Below, piece by piece: positions 37,363 to 45,966 of a stretch of DNA of 64,000 nucleotides. The position numbers were made by a program, and so were the translations under genes. The stretch is taken from positions 1,805,501 through 1,869,500 of the forward strand of contig JAIBBC010000001.1 in the NCBI GenBank assembly GCA_019694875.1. The letters are read 5' to 3'. The notes beneath the pieces are model-generated. The model did not search any database, was not told the origin of the DNA, and saw only the letters and a list, made by a program, of their open reading frames with translations. This stretch comes from Cyclobacteriaceae bacterium (lineage in GTDB: Bacteria > Bacteroidota > Bacteroidia > Cytophagales > Cyclobacteriaceae). Positions within the stretch are counted from its first letter, which is position 1. Every line of letters starts with the position of its first letter.

Positions 37363-38574
37363 TCAGGAAACGGTGTTCAGTGCAATCCGGAAGGTTGTAC
37401 CCTGATTTTCTTCCGATGATTTCACGAAAATTTTGCCGTTGTGATAGGCTTCGATAATCCGTTTGGCGAGCGTTAGGCCGAGGCCCCAGCCGCGCTTCTT
37501 GGTGGTGAATCCGGGCCGGAAAACCATCGAGATTTTTGAACGCGGAATTCCCTTTCCGGTATCCGAAATGTCGATAAACACTTTGCTGTCGCTTCCGCGA
37601 AGAATTTTGATTGCGATGGTTCCGGAACCTCCAATCGCGTCCACGGCATTTTTGCAAAGATTCTCAATCACCCATTCAAACAGCGGAGGGTGTACCATCA
37701 CCTGGATGTTTTCGGAAAGCGTAAACACATCCATTTTCACTTTCGATGAAATGCGTGGACGCAGGTAGTTGACCACGGTATTAACGAGTGCCACAACATT
37801 TTCCTGGCGGAGTACGGGCACGGAGCCAATACTTGAAAACCGTTCAGTCACAACAGTGAGCTTGCGAATATCTTTTTCAAGTTCGTCAGCGATGCCTTTG
37901 TTCTTCAGATCCGGATCATCACGCAAAACTTCCATCCACGCCATCAGTGACGACAACGGAGTGCCGAGTTGATGGGCGGTTTCTTTTGCGAGGCCAACCC
38001 ATACACGGTTTTGCTCTGCCATGCGTGAAAAATTAAAAGCCATGTATGAGATAATGCCGAAGATGGCAATCACCGAAAGCTGGATGTAGGGATAAGCATT
38101 GATCTGCGTAAGCAAAAATGAATTCTTGTAGTATAATTTCTGCTGACCGAAAACTTCATTGTTCTGTGTGGGATCTTTTAATAAAATGGTAATCGGATCA
38201 TACGTCTCAGCCATCACCTCAAGCTGATCACGGATTTGCTGATCGATGTACTGCTGGTTGCGCGATGAATCGATACTAACATTACGAATATAAAGTATGC
38301 TGTCCTTAGCATCAACCAATATGGTGGGTATTGAAGTGTTTGTTAAAATCTCAAGGGTGATTTGTACGTCCGTGTTAACGTCCTGATTTACGGTTGACTC
38401 AATGGCCATTGCAAATAGGACAACTTGTTGCTTTTCGCGCTCCTTAAGCTGACTTACCAGTCGTTCGGTATAAAAAATTGATCCCGCGCTGATCAGAATG
38501 GATATCGCCAGGACAATCCATTTGATTTTGGAGTTGTTTCGATAAAAGTCGATGGTCGGAGCGAGCCGCGGCAT
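37363..38574 (-). CDS. Membrane sensor histidine kinase (orphan)
   Basis: A 403-residue histidine kinase. A first membrane helix lies at residues 17-40 (IKWIVLAISILISAG), a periplasmic sensor of about 115 residues follows, and a second helix near residue 160 (YIQLSVIAIFGIISYMAF). The phosphoacceptor His201 stands in KETAHQLGTPLSSL, and the ATP-binding domain has ENLCKNAVDAIGG, DTGKGIP and GWGLGLTLAKRI. The H-box ending in HQLGTPLSSL rather than HELRTPL is a Bacteroidota-typical variant. No response regulator is adjacent, so its partner is elsewhere. Confidence 0.9.
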   Translation of the reverse strand: MPRLAPTIDFYRNNSKIKWIVLAISILISAGSIFYTERLVSQLKEREKQQVVLFAMAIESTVNQDVNTDVQITLEILTNTSIPTILVDAKDSILYIRNVSIDSSRNQQYIDQQIRDQLEVMAETYDPITILLKDPTQNNEVFGQQKLYYKNSFLLTQINAYPYIQLSVIAIFGIISYMAFNFSRMAEQNRVWVGLAKETAHQLGTPLSSLMAWMEVLRDDPDLKNKGIADELEKDIRKLTVVTERFSSIGSVPVLRQENVVALVNTVVNYLRPRISSKVKMDVFTLSENIQVMVHPPLFEWVIENLCKNAVDAIGGSGTIAIKILRGSDSKVFIDISDTGKGIPRSKISMVFRPGFTTKKRGWGLGLTLAKRIIEAYHNGKIFVKSSEENQGTTFRIALNTVS

Positions 38575-38592
38575 GTGAGTAGAAATGTAAAT

Positions 38593-38618
38593 AAAAAAAC
38601 CGGACTGTCGATCCGGTT
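38593..38618 (-). terminator. Terminator of the ABC exporter operon
   Basis: AACCGGA and TCCGGTT form a stem around CTGTCGA, preceded on the plus strand by seven A residues that give a U run on the minus transcript. It lies 23 bases after the permease stop. Confidence 0.8.
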
Positions 38619-38640
38619 CTTAAACGAAGGCAATAAACCC

Positions 38641-39978
38641 TTATTGTTTGGTCATAAACCACTTGGCCAGCACTTTGTAATTCACTTTCGTGCCTGTCAT
38701 GAGTATACCCACGCGGTAAATGCGGCCGGCCACCCAGGTTGTGAACAGGAACCCAATGATCAGCAAACCCATCGAGAGTGCAAGCTCCCAGTTGGGAACT
38801 CCGGATGCAATCCGGCCGACCATCGCTACTGGTGACGTAAGCGGAATGATCGATAACCAGAAACTTGCCGAACTGTTCGGGTCGCGAAGAACGATAATGA
38901 ATAAGCTCATGTACCCGATCAGCAAGGGTAATGTTATCGGAAATTGAAATTGTTGCGCGTCTTGTATCGAGTCTACCGCAGAACCAACTGCAGCGAACAA
39001 CGAACCATACAACAAGTATCCGCCCAGGAAAAAGAAAACGAATACGGCTGCAATTTTAGCAAGCGGAAGCTGGCTCCAGTTAAATACCATTTTTTGCAAA
39101 CCTTCATTTTGTGCGGCTTTGCTTTCTACTGAATTCTGATCGGGCTGATCAACTTGCTTCGAAACCTGCTCCATCATTTGCTTCTGCGGAGTTTTTAATC
39201 CGAAGTACGCGAGTACGCTTGACGTCACGCCAAAGCTCAGTACAATCCAGATGATAAATTGTAACAAACCAACGGACGCAATGCCGATAATTTTTCCAAG
39301 CATTAACTGGAACGGTTTCACAGACGATACAATTACTTCGACAACTTTTGAAGTTTTTTCGTCAATGACGCCCTGCATGATCTGGATGCCGTAAATCAGC
39401 ACAAACATGTAAATCAAAATGCCGAGTACGAACCCAACCCCGTAAATCAAACCCGAACTGCTCGATTTTTCTTCACCCGTTGCTGCATCTTTTGTTACCT
39501 GACGAATATCAATATCGGTTTTGAGGGCATCCAGTGTTGCCTGATCAACTTTATACTGCTGAAGTTTCATGTTCCGAACCTGATCTTCAAAATAGCCTTC
39601 CAGGCTGCCCATTTGTTCAACTGTCGGATTTTCATGCGAAAGCAGTGTGAACCCCTTTGGATCGCTGATTTCAAAAGGAGGGATGTAAACCAATCCAAAA
39701 TCTTCCGATGAATCGTATGCAACTTTAGCCGCATCGAGTGAGCCGGTAACGACTTTGAACTTAAAGTCTTTCGAATCTTTGAACGTAAACTTATGACTGT
39801 CGTCCAGAACCTGAACCGTCTTTACATTCGTTACCTCTGATTGCTTAACCACGATGTAAATCATGATACCCATAATAGCCGGGAAGATCAATGGCACCAG
39901 GATGGTCGTCAGCAGGAAGGATTTTTTTTGAACGCGGTTTAAAAACTCGCGCTGTATGATGAGTAGTATCTTATTCAT
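38641..39978 (-). CDS. ABC-2 type transporter permease (NatB-like)
   Basis: A 445-residue inner-membrane permease. One helix near the N-terminus (LLTTILVPLIFPAIMGIMIYIVV, residues 22-44) is followed by a large extracytoplasmic domain and then about five helices from residue 180 on (GLIYGVGFVLGILIYMFVLIY through LALSMGLLIIGFLFTTWVAG). The EKTSKVVEVIVSSV stretch is typical of NatB/ABC-2 permeases. With the upstream ATPase it forms an exporter; substrate unknown, although NatAB-type systems have been linked to sodium or drug export. It starts 19 bases after the ATPase stop. Confidence 0.88.
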   Translation of the reverse strand: MNKILLIIQREFLNRVQKKSFLLTTILVPLIFPAIMGIMIYIVVKQSEVTNVKTVQVLDDSHKFTFKDSKDFKFKVVTGSLDAAKVAYDSSEDFGLVYIPPFEISDPKGFTLLSHENPTVEQMGSLEGYFEDQVRNMKLQQYKVDQATLDALKTDIDIRQVTKDAATGEEKSSSSGLIYGVGFVLGILIYMFVLIYGIQIMQGVIDEKTSKVVEVIVSSVKPFQLMLGKIIGIASVGLLQFIIWIVLSFGVTSSVLAYFGLKTPQKQMMEQVSKQVDQPDQNSVESKAAQNEGLQKMVFNWSQLPLAKIAAVFVFFFLGGYLLYGSLFAAVGSAVDSIQDAQQFQFPITLPLLIGYMSLFIIVLRDPNSSASFWLSIIPLTSPVAMVGRIASGVPNWELALSMGLLIIGFLFTTWVAGRIYRVGILMTGTKVNYKVLAKWFMTKQ

Positions 39979-39997
39979 GGGAGTAGATTCTTATTGA

Positions 39998-40942
39998 TTA
40001 AACTTCCTGTAAATGTCTGCGCAGTGCATCTTCATCTTCACCTTGCACCAGTCCGATAAAAATATCGGCCATACTTGGCAGTTTTTCCTGGAAACTGCTG
40101 ACCTCTGTCTTCTCAATCAGCTCACGGATAACCTGGTTGGGCTTAATACCTGCCTGAGCCTTGAGTGTAGTTCCGTATAAATCGCCTTCAATGAGTCGCT
40201 GCTTGACAATTTCGTAACGTGATGGATCCAGCGAGAAGCTGTTTCCATGGTGCTCTACCAGAAACGTGTTGGAGCGGAACTGATCTTTCACCTGCTTCTT
40301 TGATCCTTCGAGAATTTTCTTCGACTTGTTGATCAAAGCGATATCATCACAGAGGTCCTCCACGGTTTCCATGCGGTGCGTGGAGAAGATAATGGTTGAA
40401 CCTCTGTCGCGAAGTGCAAGGATTTCTTCTGTAATGAGTTTCGCATTCACCGGATCGAATCCTGAAAACGGTTCATCCAAAATAATCAGCTTGGGTTCGT
40501 GCATTACCGTGCTGATGAATTGCACCTTCTGCGCCATGCCCTTACTAAGGTCTTCCACCTTCTTATCCCACCAGTCGGTAACCTGGAATTTCTTTAACCA
40601 CGCTTTGCTTTTTTCTAACGCCTGCGCCCGACTCATCCCCTTCAACTGGGCGAGATACAAAAGCTGATCGCCAATTTTGAGTTTTTTGTACAGCCCGCGT
40701 TCCTCCGGCAGATAGCCGATTACACCCACGTGGCTTTCATTGAGCGGCTCGCCAAAAAGCGTGATGTCGCCCGCATCGCGGTTGATAATCTGGTTAATGA
40801 TCCGGATCAGGGTTGTTTTTCCAGCCCCGTTAGGGCCAAGCAAACCATAGATGCTTTTTTGCGGAATGGTAATGCTTACGTTGTCAAGCGCTACGTGGTT
40901 TGTGTACCGCTTGGTCACATTTTTTACGGAGAGTGCTTCCAC
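39998..40942 (-). CDS. ABC transporter ATP-binding protein (NatA-like)
   Basis: A 314-residue ATPase. Walker A is GPNGAGKTTL at residues 35-44, the signature LSKGMAQKVQF, Walker B LIILDEPFSGFDP and the H-loop STHRMETVEDLCD. The C-terminal 80 residues form the DUF4162-type domain found in exporters of this class. It energises the permease downstream (38641-39978). The signature is LSKGM rather than LSGGQ, common in this subfamily. Confidence 0.92.
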   Translation of the reverse strand: MEALSVKNVTKRYTNHVALDNVSITIPQKSIYGLLGPNGAGKTTLIRIINQIINRDAGDITLFGEPLNESHVGVIGYLPEERGLYKKLKIGDQLLYLAQLKGMSRAQALEKSKAWLKKFQVTDWWDKKVEDLSKGMAQKVQFISTVMHEPKLIILDEPFSGFDPVNAKLITEEILALRDRGSTIIFSTHRMETVEDLCDDIALINKSKKILEGSKKQVKDQFRSNTFLVEHHGNSFSLDPSRYEIVKQRLIEGDLYGTTLKAQAGIKPNQVIRELIEKTEVSSFQEKLPSMADIFIGLVQGEDEDALRRHLQEV

Positions 40943-41012
40943 AGGTTTATATTTTGAACTAGCCGATTAGTGTCAAAATATAGGAAGTAATTACAGCTTT
41001 GAGGAAGTAAGC

Positions 41013-41912
41013 TTACGGCTTTTCCTTAAAAACGATGTTGCCGAGTGACACGTCCAGGTCGAACGTGAGGGCTTTTTTGGGATTTTTCGCGTATGCTGCG
41101 TTGGCATATGTGTTAGGAGCGGTTTCCTTCAAATCGTCTGTGAGCTCAACGCTGCAAAGCCATGAGTCTTTAACATGAACCAAAACCGGAACTGAGTCAT
41201 CTGACGGCAGCAGTATTACCAGGTTGCCGGCACCTACACTTCCTTTAATATGATTGGCAACTTCTGGTGCGGTGCTCAAGTCGAGCATAACATTTCCGAA
41301 GCCTACGTTGGCGACTACATATTTTGTTCTTGCGAGACTGAGATTTTTGGCGTTTACGGAACCGAGGTCAACCCTCACCGAAAAGGTGTCCATCTCCACC
41401 AGGTTTTCAAGGCCTGAATGGTACCCGATATTTACATCCGCGCTTCCGGTATTGATTTTGAATGTTTTGATCGCCAACCCGGAAAGATCAACATTGGCGT
41501 TACCGACACCGTAGTTCAGTTCCAGCGAGTATGGCTTGGCTTCCGTCAGGTACATCTTCCAAAACTTCTCCTGTTCTGGCTTTTCGGAGCCGAAAACACG
41601 GGATGATACCGTCTGGCTAAAGCTTCCGGATTCGTTTTCTTCCAGCGAAAGCGTGACTTCACAAACTTTGCCGTTGATCTCTTTTACAAACTGGTGAGAA
41701 TAGTTCTGCTCGGTCTGGTTGCTGAAAACGCTAAGAATTTCGGGGTTATGGCTGGGCTTGATAAAGCAGGTACCGCTGTTAGCCTGTAATTTGAGCTTGA
41801 TTTTGTTGCAGGAAGGGGCATCGTCTACAGAGAATTGCTTTTTGATTTGCCCATAGGACATCCCCGCAACCGCAACCGCCAAAACTGTAAGTCCTAGAAA
41901 CTTCTTCTGCAT
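41013..41912 (-). CDS. Secreted beta-rich protein, possibly toastrack (DUF4097-like)
   Basis: A 299-residue exported protein with signal peptide MQKKFLGLTVLAVAVAGMSYGQ. The second half has short repeated strands around GVGNANVDLSGL, TGSADVNIGY, DLGSVNAKNLSL, VGFGNVMLDLS and VGAGNLVILLP, the G-x-A/V-N-V-x-L rhythm of DUF4097/LiaF-type toastrack domains. Two Cys pairs (for example TSGTCFIK-like CNKIK and WLCSVEL) may form disulphides. Function unknown. It is a single gene between dnaJ and the ABC exporter with 70-base and 118-base gaps. Confidence 0.6.
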   Translation of the reverse strand: MQKKFLGLTVLAVAVAGMSYGQIKKQFSVDDAPSCNKIKLKLQANSGTCFIKPSHNPEILSVFSNQTEQNYSHQFVKEINGKVCEVTLSLEENESGSFSQTVSSRVFGSEKPEQEKFWKMYLTEAKPYSLELNYGVGNANVDLSGLAIKTFKINTGSADVNIGYHSGLENLVEMDTFSVRVDLGSVNAKNLSLARTKYVVANVGFGNVMLDLSTAPEVANHIKGSVGAGNLVILLPSDDSVPVLVHVKDSWLCSVELTDDLKETAPNTYANAAYAKNPKKALTFDLDVSLGNIVFKEKP

Positions 41913-42030
41913 GCTGAATACTTACGAACTGCAACGCAAGGGGTTGCGAAGTGTAAGAATTATTAAAAAATCGTTAAAAATTACCCCAATAGAGGGTACA
42001 AACGATTGAAATGCAGTAAGGTTGCGGGAA

Positions 42031-43155
42031 TCAGTTAAAAAATTCCTTCATCCGCTCGAAGAAGCCTTTGTCGCTTGCGTCAGGCTTGGGTTCGAAATTC
42101 GGGGAATTTCGCAGGCTTTCGAGCTTGGCTTTTTCTTCCGGAGTGAGCTTTTTTGGGGTCCACACGTTCACGTACACAAGCTGATCACCAGTTTCGTACC
42201 CATTCAGGTCTTTAATCCCCTTTCCGCGCAAGCGAAGAATTTTGCCGCTTTGTGTTCCGGGCTCAATTTTGATTTTAACCCGACCTCCGATAGACGGAAC
42301 CTCGACACTTGTGCCCAAGGCTGCATCCACAAAGTTCACATATAAGTCGTATACAACATTGTTGCCTTCGCGCTTCAGTTGGCTGTCTTCCTGCTCTTCA
42401 ATCAGAATCAAAAGATCGCCCGGAATGCCCCCACCCGGAGCATCGTTGCCTTTACCCGACATGCTCAGCTGCATGCCATCGGCAACACCGGCCGGTATTT
42501 TAATAGAGATAACTTCTTCTTTTGAAACAAGACCGGAGCTGTCCACTCCGCTTGGTTTCTTATCGATAATCTGACCGGCACCGTTACATGCAGGACACGT
42601 TGAAGTTGATACCATCTGCCCGAGCATCGTGTTCACCACTTTGCGGGTTTGACCCGTACCGTTGCAGGTTGTACAATTCTTGAATGTAACGCCCTCGGCT
42701 TGTGTGAGCCGGTTTACCTTGATCTTTTTTTCAACACCGTTGGCAATTTCCTCGAGCGTCAGTTTTAGCTTGATGCGAAGGTTGGAACCTTTACGCTGAC
42801 GCTTGCGACCTCCGCCACCGCCTCCGAAGAAGCTGTCGAACGGACTGCCGCCACCACCTCCGAAAATATCTCCGAACTGACTGAAGATATCATCCATATT
42901 CATGTGCTGACCGCCACCGTAGCCTCCATTTCCCGGACGGGCATGTCCAAAGCGGTCGTACTGTGCGCGTTTCTCCTGGTTGCTGAGAACTTCGTAGGCT
43001 TCGGCTGCTTCCTTGAATTTTTCTTCAGCTTCCTTATTGCCCGGATTTTTATCAGGGTGATATTGAATAGCCACCTTGCGGTATGCTTTCTTGATCTCTT
43101 CCGGAGTTGCGCCTTTGCTTACGCCCAGTATTTCGTAGAAGTCTCTCTTCGCCAT
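42031..43155 (-). CDS. dnaJ: Chaperone protein DnaJ (Hsp40) with half zinc finger
   Basis: A 374-residue type I-like J protein. The J domain has HPD at residues 33-35, then a Gly/Phe-rich linker (residues 72-116). The central region has only two CxxCxGxG repeats, CTTCNGTG (161-168) and CPACNGAG (187-194), and no other Cys residues. Canonical DnaJ has four; repeats 1 and 4 form zinc site I and 2 and 3 site II, so the spacing here fits a single remaining zinc site II. The C-terminal substrate-binding domains are intact ([21 protein letters not shown]). It is separated from grpE by an S23-type gene. Confidence 0.95.
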   Translation of the reverse strand: MAKRDFYEILGVSKGATPEEIKKAYRKVAIQYHPDKNPGNKEAEEKFKEAAEAYEVLSNQEKRAQYDRFGHARPGNGGYGGGQHMNMDDIFSQFGDIFGGGGGSPFDSFFGGGGGGRKRQRKGSNLRIKLKLTLEEIANGVEKKIKVNRLTQAEGVTFKNCTTCNGTGQTRKVVNTMLGQMVSTSTCPACNGAGQIIDKKPSGVDSSGLVSKEEVISIKIPAGVADGMQLSMSGKGNDAPGGGIPGDLLILIEEQEDSQLKREGNNVVYDLYVNFVDAALGTSVEVPSIGGRVKIKIEPGTQSGKILRLRGKGIKDLNGYETGDQLVYVNVWTPKKLTPEEKAKLESLRNSPNFEPKPDASDKGFFERMKEFFN

Positions 43156-43160
43156 ATTTT

Positions 43161-43202
43161 TTCGAGGTTAGAGGTTCGAAGTTTGAAGTTCGAACTCTGA
43201 AT
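43161..43202. repeat. Heptad word repeat on the dnaJ side of the S23 gene
   Basis: TTCGAGG, TTAGAGG, TTCGAAG, TTTGAAG, TTCGAAC and TCTGAAT follow one another without gaps, a degenerate seven-base repeat of about six units that fills most of the gap between the dnaJ start and the S23 stop. Confidence 0.65.
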
Positions 43203-43203
43203 A

Positions 43204-43599
43204 TTATTGCGTTTTCGTTTCCCAGTTTTGATGAAGTTTCGTCAGCATCCGACCTACATGATCAAGCTGATCTGCGAGTTTTAAATGTTCTTCTGAATTC
43301 AAATAGCCACAGTCTTTTGCGAAACTTATCCAGTTTTGTGTTTCTCCTGTTGAACCTAATGCGTCAATCAAATGGACTTTGAATTTATTTTCATAATATC
43401 TTTTCGACCAACCTTCAACAATATTTGCACTAATCGATCTGGAGGATCGAACTACCTGAGAAGTTAATGAGTACAATTCTTCCTTTGGAAAGCTCTTAGA
43501 TACTTTAAAAACATCCATCGCTAATGAATAGGAGAGTTTGTACACCTCCAGGTCATTATAAGATTTTATCGAACTCATCGAACCTCTAGCGTCAAGCAT
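43204..43599 (-). CDS. Four-helix-bundle protein, S23 / 23S rRNA intervening-sequence family
   Basis: A 131-residue protein of the S23 (IVP-type) four-helix-bundle family, first known from intervening sequences in 23S rRNA but here a free-standing gene. Typical positions are YNDLEVYKLSYSLAMDVF, FPKEELYSLTSQVVRSSRSI, SANIVEGWSKRY and GSTGETQNWISFAKDCGYL. Function unknown; the family forms pentamers and may bind nucleic acid. Two starts are possible, ATG 43599 (7 extra residues, within the repeats) and ATG 43578 (MSSIKSYNDLEVY), the latter closer to the family. It sits in the grpE-dnaJ operon and is flanked by seven-base word repeats. Confidence 0.85.
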   Translation of the reverse strand: MLDARGSMSSIKSYNDLEVYKLSYSLAMDVFKVSKSFPKEELYSLTSQVVRSSRSISANIVEGWSKRYYENKFKVHLIDALGSTGETQNWISFAKDCGYLNSEEHLKLADQLDHVGRMLTKLHQNWETKTQ

Positions 43600-43610
43600 C
43601 GAATATCAGC
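43569..43610. repeat. Heptad word repeat on the grpE side of the S23 gene
   Basis: TCGAACT, CATCGAA, CCTCTAG, CGTCAAG, CATCGAA and TATCAGC run in phase across the S23 start and the last codons of grpE. It mirrors the word style of 43161-43202 and ends at the grpE stop codon. Confidence 0.5.
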
Positions 43611-44145
43611 TGCCGACAACGACTTTTGCGAAGCGGATTACTTTATCGTTCAGGAGATAGCCGTTTTCCACTACGTCCATTACTTTGCCTTTCATGGATT
43701 CGTTCGGTGCGGGAACCTGAGTGATCGCCTCGTGTAAATCGGGATTGAAGTCGGATCCTTTTGCTTCCATCACTTTCACGCCTGCCTGGTCCAGTATTTT
43801 TTTAAACTTGTTGTAGATCAACAGAAAACCTTCCATCTCTTTGCTCTCGCTTCCCTTGAATGCTTTTTCAGCACGTTCGAAATCGTCAATAATCGGGAGA
43901 AAAGCGTTCACCAGTTTTTCGTTAGCGCTTTGAATAAGGTCCAGTTTTTCACGTGCAGTCCTGCGTCTGAAGTTTTCAAACTCAGAATAAAGCCTCAGGT
44001 ATTTGTCTTTCGCGTCAGCGAGTTCATCCTGCGCTTTTTTAAGATCGGTCGTTCCGGTTGATTCGGCCGATTGGCTCGTCTCTGCAGCCGTCTTCTCCTG
44101 CACCTCGTTCAATTCCTGTTCGTTCTGCGGATTATTATTTTCCAT
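43606..44145 (-). CDS. grpE: Nucleotide exchange factor GrpE
   Basis: A 179-residue GrpE, which speeds ADP release from DnaK. An acidic disordered N-terminus (MENNNPQNEQELNEVQEK) is followed by the long dimer helix (DELADAKDKYLRLYSEFENFRRRT) and the beta wing at the end (GKVMDVVENGYLLNDKVIRFAKVVV). ATG 44145 is the natural start. First gene of grpE-S23-dnaJ. The upstream region holds the module shared with dnaK and a 10-base inverted repeat (44174-44183 with 44210-44219). Confidence 0.95.
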   Translation of the reverse strand: MENNNPQNEQELNEVQEKTAAETSQSAESTGTTDLKKAQDELADAKDKYLRLYSEFENFRRRTAREKLDLIQSANEKLVNAFLPIIDDFERAEKAFKGSESKEMEGFLLIYNKFKKILDQAGVKVMEAKGSDFNPDLHEAITQVPAPNESMKGKVMDVVENGYLLNDKVIRFAKVVVGS

Positions 44146-44175
44146 TAAAAGTCGATTCGTTAAGTATTGCGCCAA

Positions 44176-44205
44176 TGTCAATAATGTTGCCAGAGCGGTT
44201 TTTGC
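44176..44205 (-). promoter_or_regulatory. Heat-shock promoter/operator candidate of grpE (shared with dnaK)
   Basis: On the minus strand GCAAAAACC, four bases, TGGCA, five bases, ATTGACA, ending 30 bases before the grpE ATG. All 21 defined bases and both spacings are identical to the dnaK site (26842-26871). The block is overlapped by the inverted repeat AATGTCAATA (44174-44183) and TATTGACATT (44210-44219), 26 bases apart, which is only on the grpE side. Confidence 0.6.
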
Positions 44206-44271
44206 GCCATATTGACATTTTCCAACTCGTTTTTAAGGCTTTCTGTGGCAGATTTTGACTCAATACAATGA

Positions 44272-45261
44272 CTAGTGCAGGTTTTTCCAGATCAGGTCTT
44301 TCAGCTCGGAAATTCCCTGGTTGGTCACTGCAGAAATGAAAATCACCGGCAGTTCGGATGGCACATCTTTTCTCATCTCCGCCTTGAGCTCGGCATCCAG
44401 CATATCCGATTTGGTGATTGCCAGCATGCGTTTCTTATCCAACAGCTCCGGATTGTATTTTTTTAGTTCGTTTAATAAGATTCCGTATTCCGTTTTAATG
44501 TCTTTCGAATCAGCCGGAATCATGAACAGCAAAAGCGAATTCCGTTCGATGTGTCGCAGGAAGCGGATACCAAGTCCCTTACCTTCTGCTGCACCTTCAA
44601 TAATTCCCGGAATGTCGGCCATCACGAACGACTTGTCTTCGCGATAGCTCACCACGCCAAGATTGGGTGTTAATGTTGTGAACGCGTAGTCGGCAATTTT
44701 AGGTTTTGCTGCCGATACAACTGAAAGCAGTGTCGACTTGCCTGCATTTGGAAATCCGACAAGGCCAACATCGGCCAGCAATTTTAATTCAAGAACGATC
44801 CACTGCTCAATGCCGGGTTCACCGGGTTGCGTATGGGTCGGGGCGCGTTGCGTAGAGGTTGCAAAAAACAAATTACCACGCCCCCCACGCCCCCCACGCG
44901 TTAGGATATATTCCTGTCCGTCTTCGGTGATCTCACAAAGTTTTTCGCCTGTTTCAGCATCACGTGCAACCGTGCCCATCGGTACTTCCAGAACCTCATC
45001 TTTGCCCGATGCACCGGTACAATTTTGTGATTCACCCGGCTTACCGTTTTCAGCAACAACGTGCTTGCGATACTTTAAATGGAGCAAGGTCCAGAGTTGT
45101 GAATTGCCTTTCAGGATAACATGTCCGCCACGACCGCCATCGCCACCATCGGGCCCGCCTTTTTCAACAAACTTCTCTCGTATAAAATGCAAACATCCCG
45201 CACCGCCCTTACCTGAGCGTGACTGGAATTTTACATGATCGATGAAGTTAGGTGAGGACAC
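44272..45261 (-). CDS. obgE: GTPase ObgE/CgtA
   Basis: A 329-residue Obg GTPase, needed for large ribosomal subunit assembly and stress control. The Gly-rich Obg fold fills residues 1-158 ([25 protein letters not shown]), then the G domain with GFPNAGKST (G1), DIPGIIEG (G3) and TKSD (G4). No long C-terminal extension. It is followed by grpE after 126 bases and preceded by adk after a word-repeat spacer. Confidence 0.96.
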   Translation of the reverse strand: MSSPNFIDHVKFQSRSGKGGAGCLHFIREKFVEKGGPDGGDGGRGGHVILKGNSQLWTLLHLKYRKHVVAENGKPGESQNCTGASGKDEVLEVPMGTVARDAETGEKLCEITEDGQEYILTRGGRGGRGNLFFATSTQRAPTHTQPGEPGIEQWIVLELKLLADVGLVGFPNAGKSTLLSVVSAAKPKIADYAFTTLTPNLGVVSYREDKSFVMADIPGIIEGAAEGKGLGIRFLRHIERNSLLLFMIPADSKDIKTEYGILLNELKKYNPELLDKKRMLAITKSDMLDAELKAEMRKDVPSELPVIFISAVTNQGISELKDLIWKNLH

Positions 45262-45265
45262 GTTA

Positions 45266-45330
45266 TTTCAGATTTAAAGATTTTACGACTTCAGATTTTA
45301 AGATCGAAAACCTGAATCTGAAATCGATGA
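45266..45330. repeat. Heptad word repeat between adk and obgE
   Basis: TTTCAGA, TTTAAAG, ATTTTAC, GACTTCA, GATTTTA, AGATCGA, AAACCTG, AATCTGA and AATCGAT follow in phase, a degenerate seven-base repeat whose ends (ATTTCAGATT and AATCTGAAAT) are inverted copies. Confidence 0.55.
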
Positions 45331-45897
45331 CTATTTATCAATGATTTTGCAAATGCTGCCGAAGATTGTTTCGATCTCGCCAATGCCCTGAACGGTTTTT
45401 AATCTTCCCTGCTTTTCATAGTAGGGCAGAACGTGAACGGTTTTGGTAAAATATTCGGTGATTCGTTTGTTGAGTTTTTCTTCTTCGTCATCCACGCGGT
45501 TTTCGATGCTTCTGCGTTTAGCAATACGTGAGCGAACTTCGGCTTCGGTAACATCCAGTGCGACTACATGATGGATTGCCGTGCCGTTGTCTTTCATGAA
45601 TTTATCAAGGGCTTCGGCCTGTGCTACGGTTCTCGGAAATCCGTCAAACAAGAAACCTTTTGCATTCGGATTTTTGTCGAGTTCTTCCTTCAGCATGGCG
45701 ATGGTGATTTCATCTGGCACCAGTGAGCCGCTGTTCATAATTTCTTTTACCCGCTTCCCCAGATCAGTGTCATTTTTGGTATGCCAGCGGAACAAATCCC
45801 CGGTCGAGATATGAACGAAACCGTATTGCTTGATCAGCTTTTCGCTTTGCGTTCCTTTGCCTGCGCCCGGAGGGCCGAAGAGTACAAGGTTAATCAT
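45331..45897 (-). CDS. adk: Adenylate kinase
   Basis: A 188-residue short-type adenylate kinase (ATP + AMP to 2 ADP). P-loop GPPGAGKGTQS at residues 7-17, STGDLFRWH, GFLFDGFPRT and SRIAKRRSIENRVDDEEEKLNKR. The LID is the short form without the zinc-binding Cys. The R-W-H variant of the AMP-binding FRWHTKND is unusual against the common MLRAAI but fits Bacteroidota Adk. It starts 69 bases after the hpt stop; likely one operon hpt-adk-obgE. Confidence 0.95.
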   Translation of the reverse strand: MINLVLFGPPGAGKGTQSEKLIKQYGFVHISTGDLFRWHTKNDTDLGKRVKEIMNSGSLVPDEITIAMLKEELDKNPNAKGFLFDGFPRTVAQAEALDKFMKDNGTAIHHVVALDVTEAEVRSRIAKRRSIENRVDDEEEKLNKRITEYFTKTVHVLPYYEKQGRLKTVQGIGEIETIFGSICKIIDK

Positions 45898-45966
45898 GAT
45901 GCGGTGTTTACGGGTAGGTTTAGAGCCTCGGTCTTATTTAAGAATAGCGAAGATAGCGTTTTTGAA

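Noticed and set aside
43161-43202. CRISPR array near dnaJ
   Set aside because: The seven-base words are contiguous, degenerate and without spacers; no cas genes exist in the window.
43204-43599. Insertion sequence between grpE and dnaJ
   Set aside because: No transposase or terminal inverted repeats; the protein is an S23 four-helix bundle, so it is reported as a possible cassette only.
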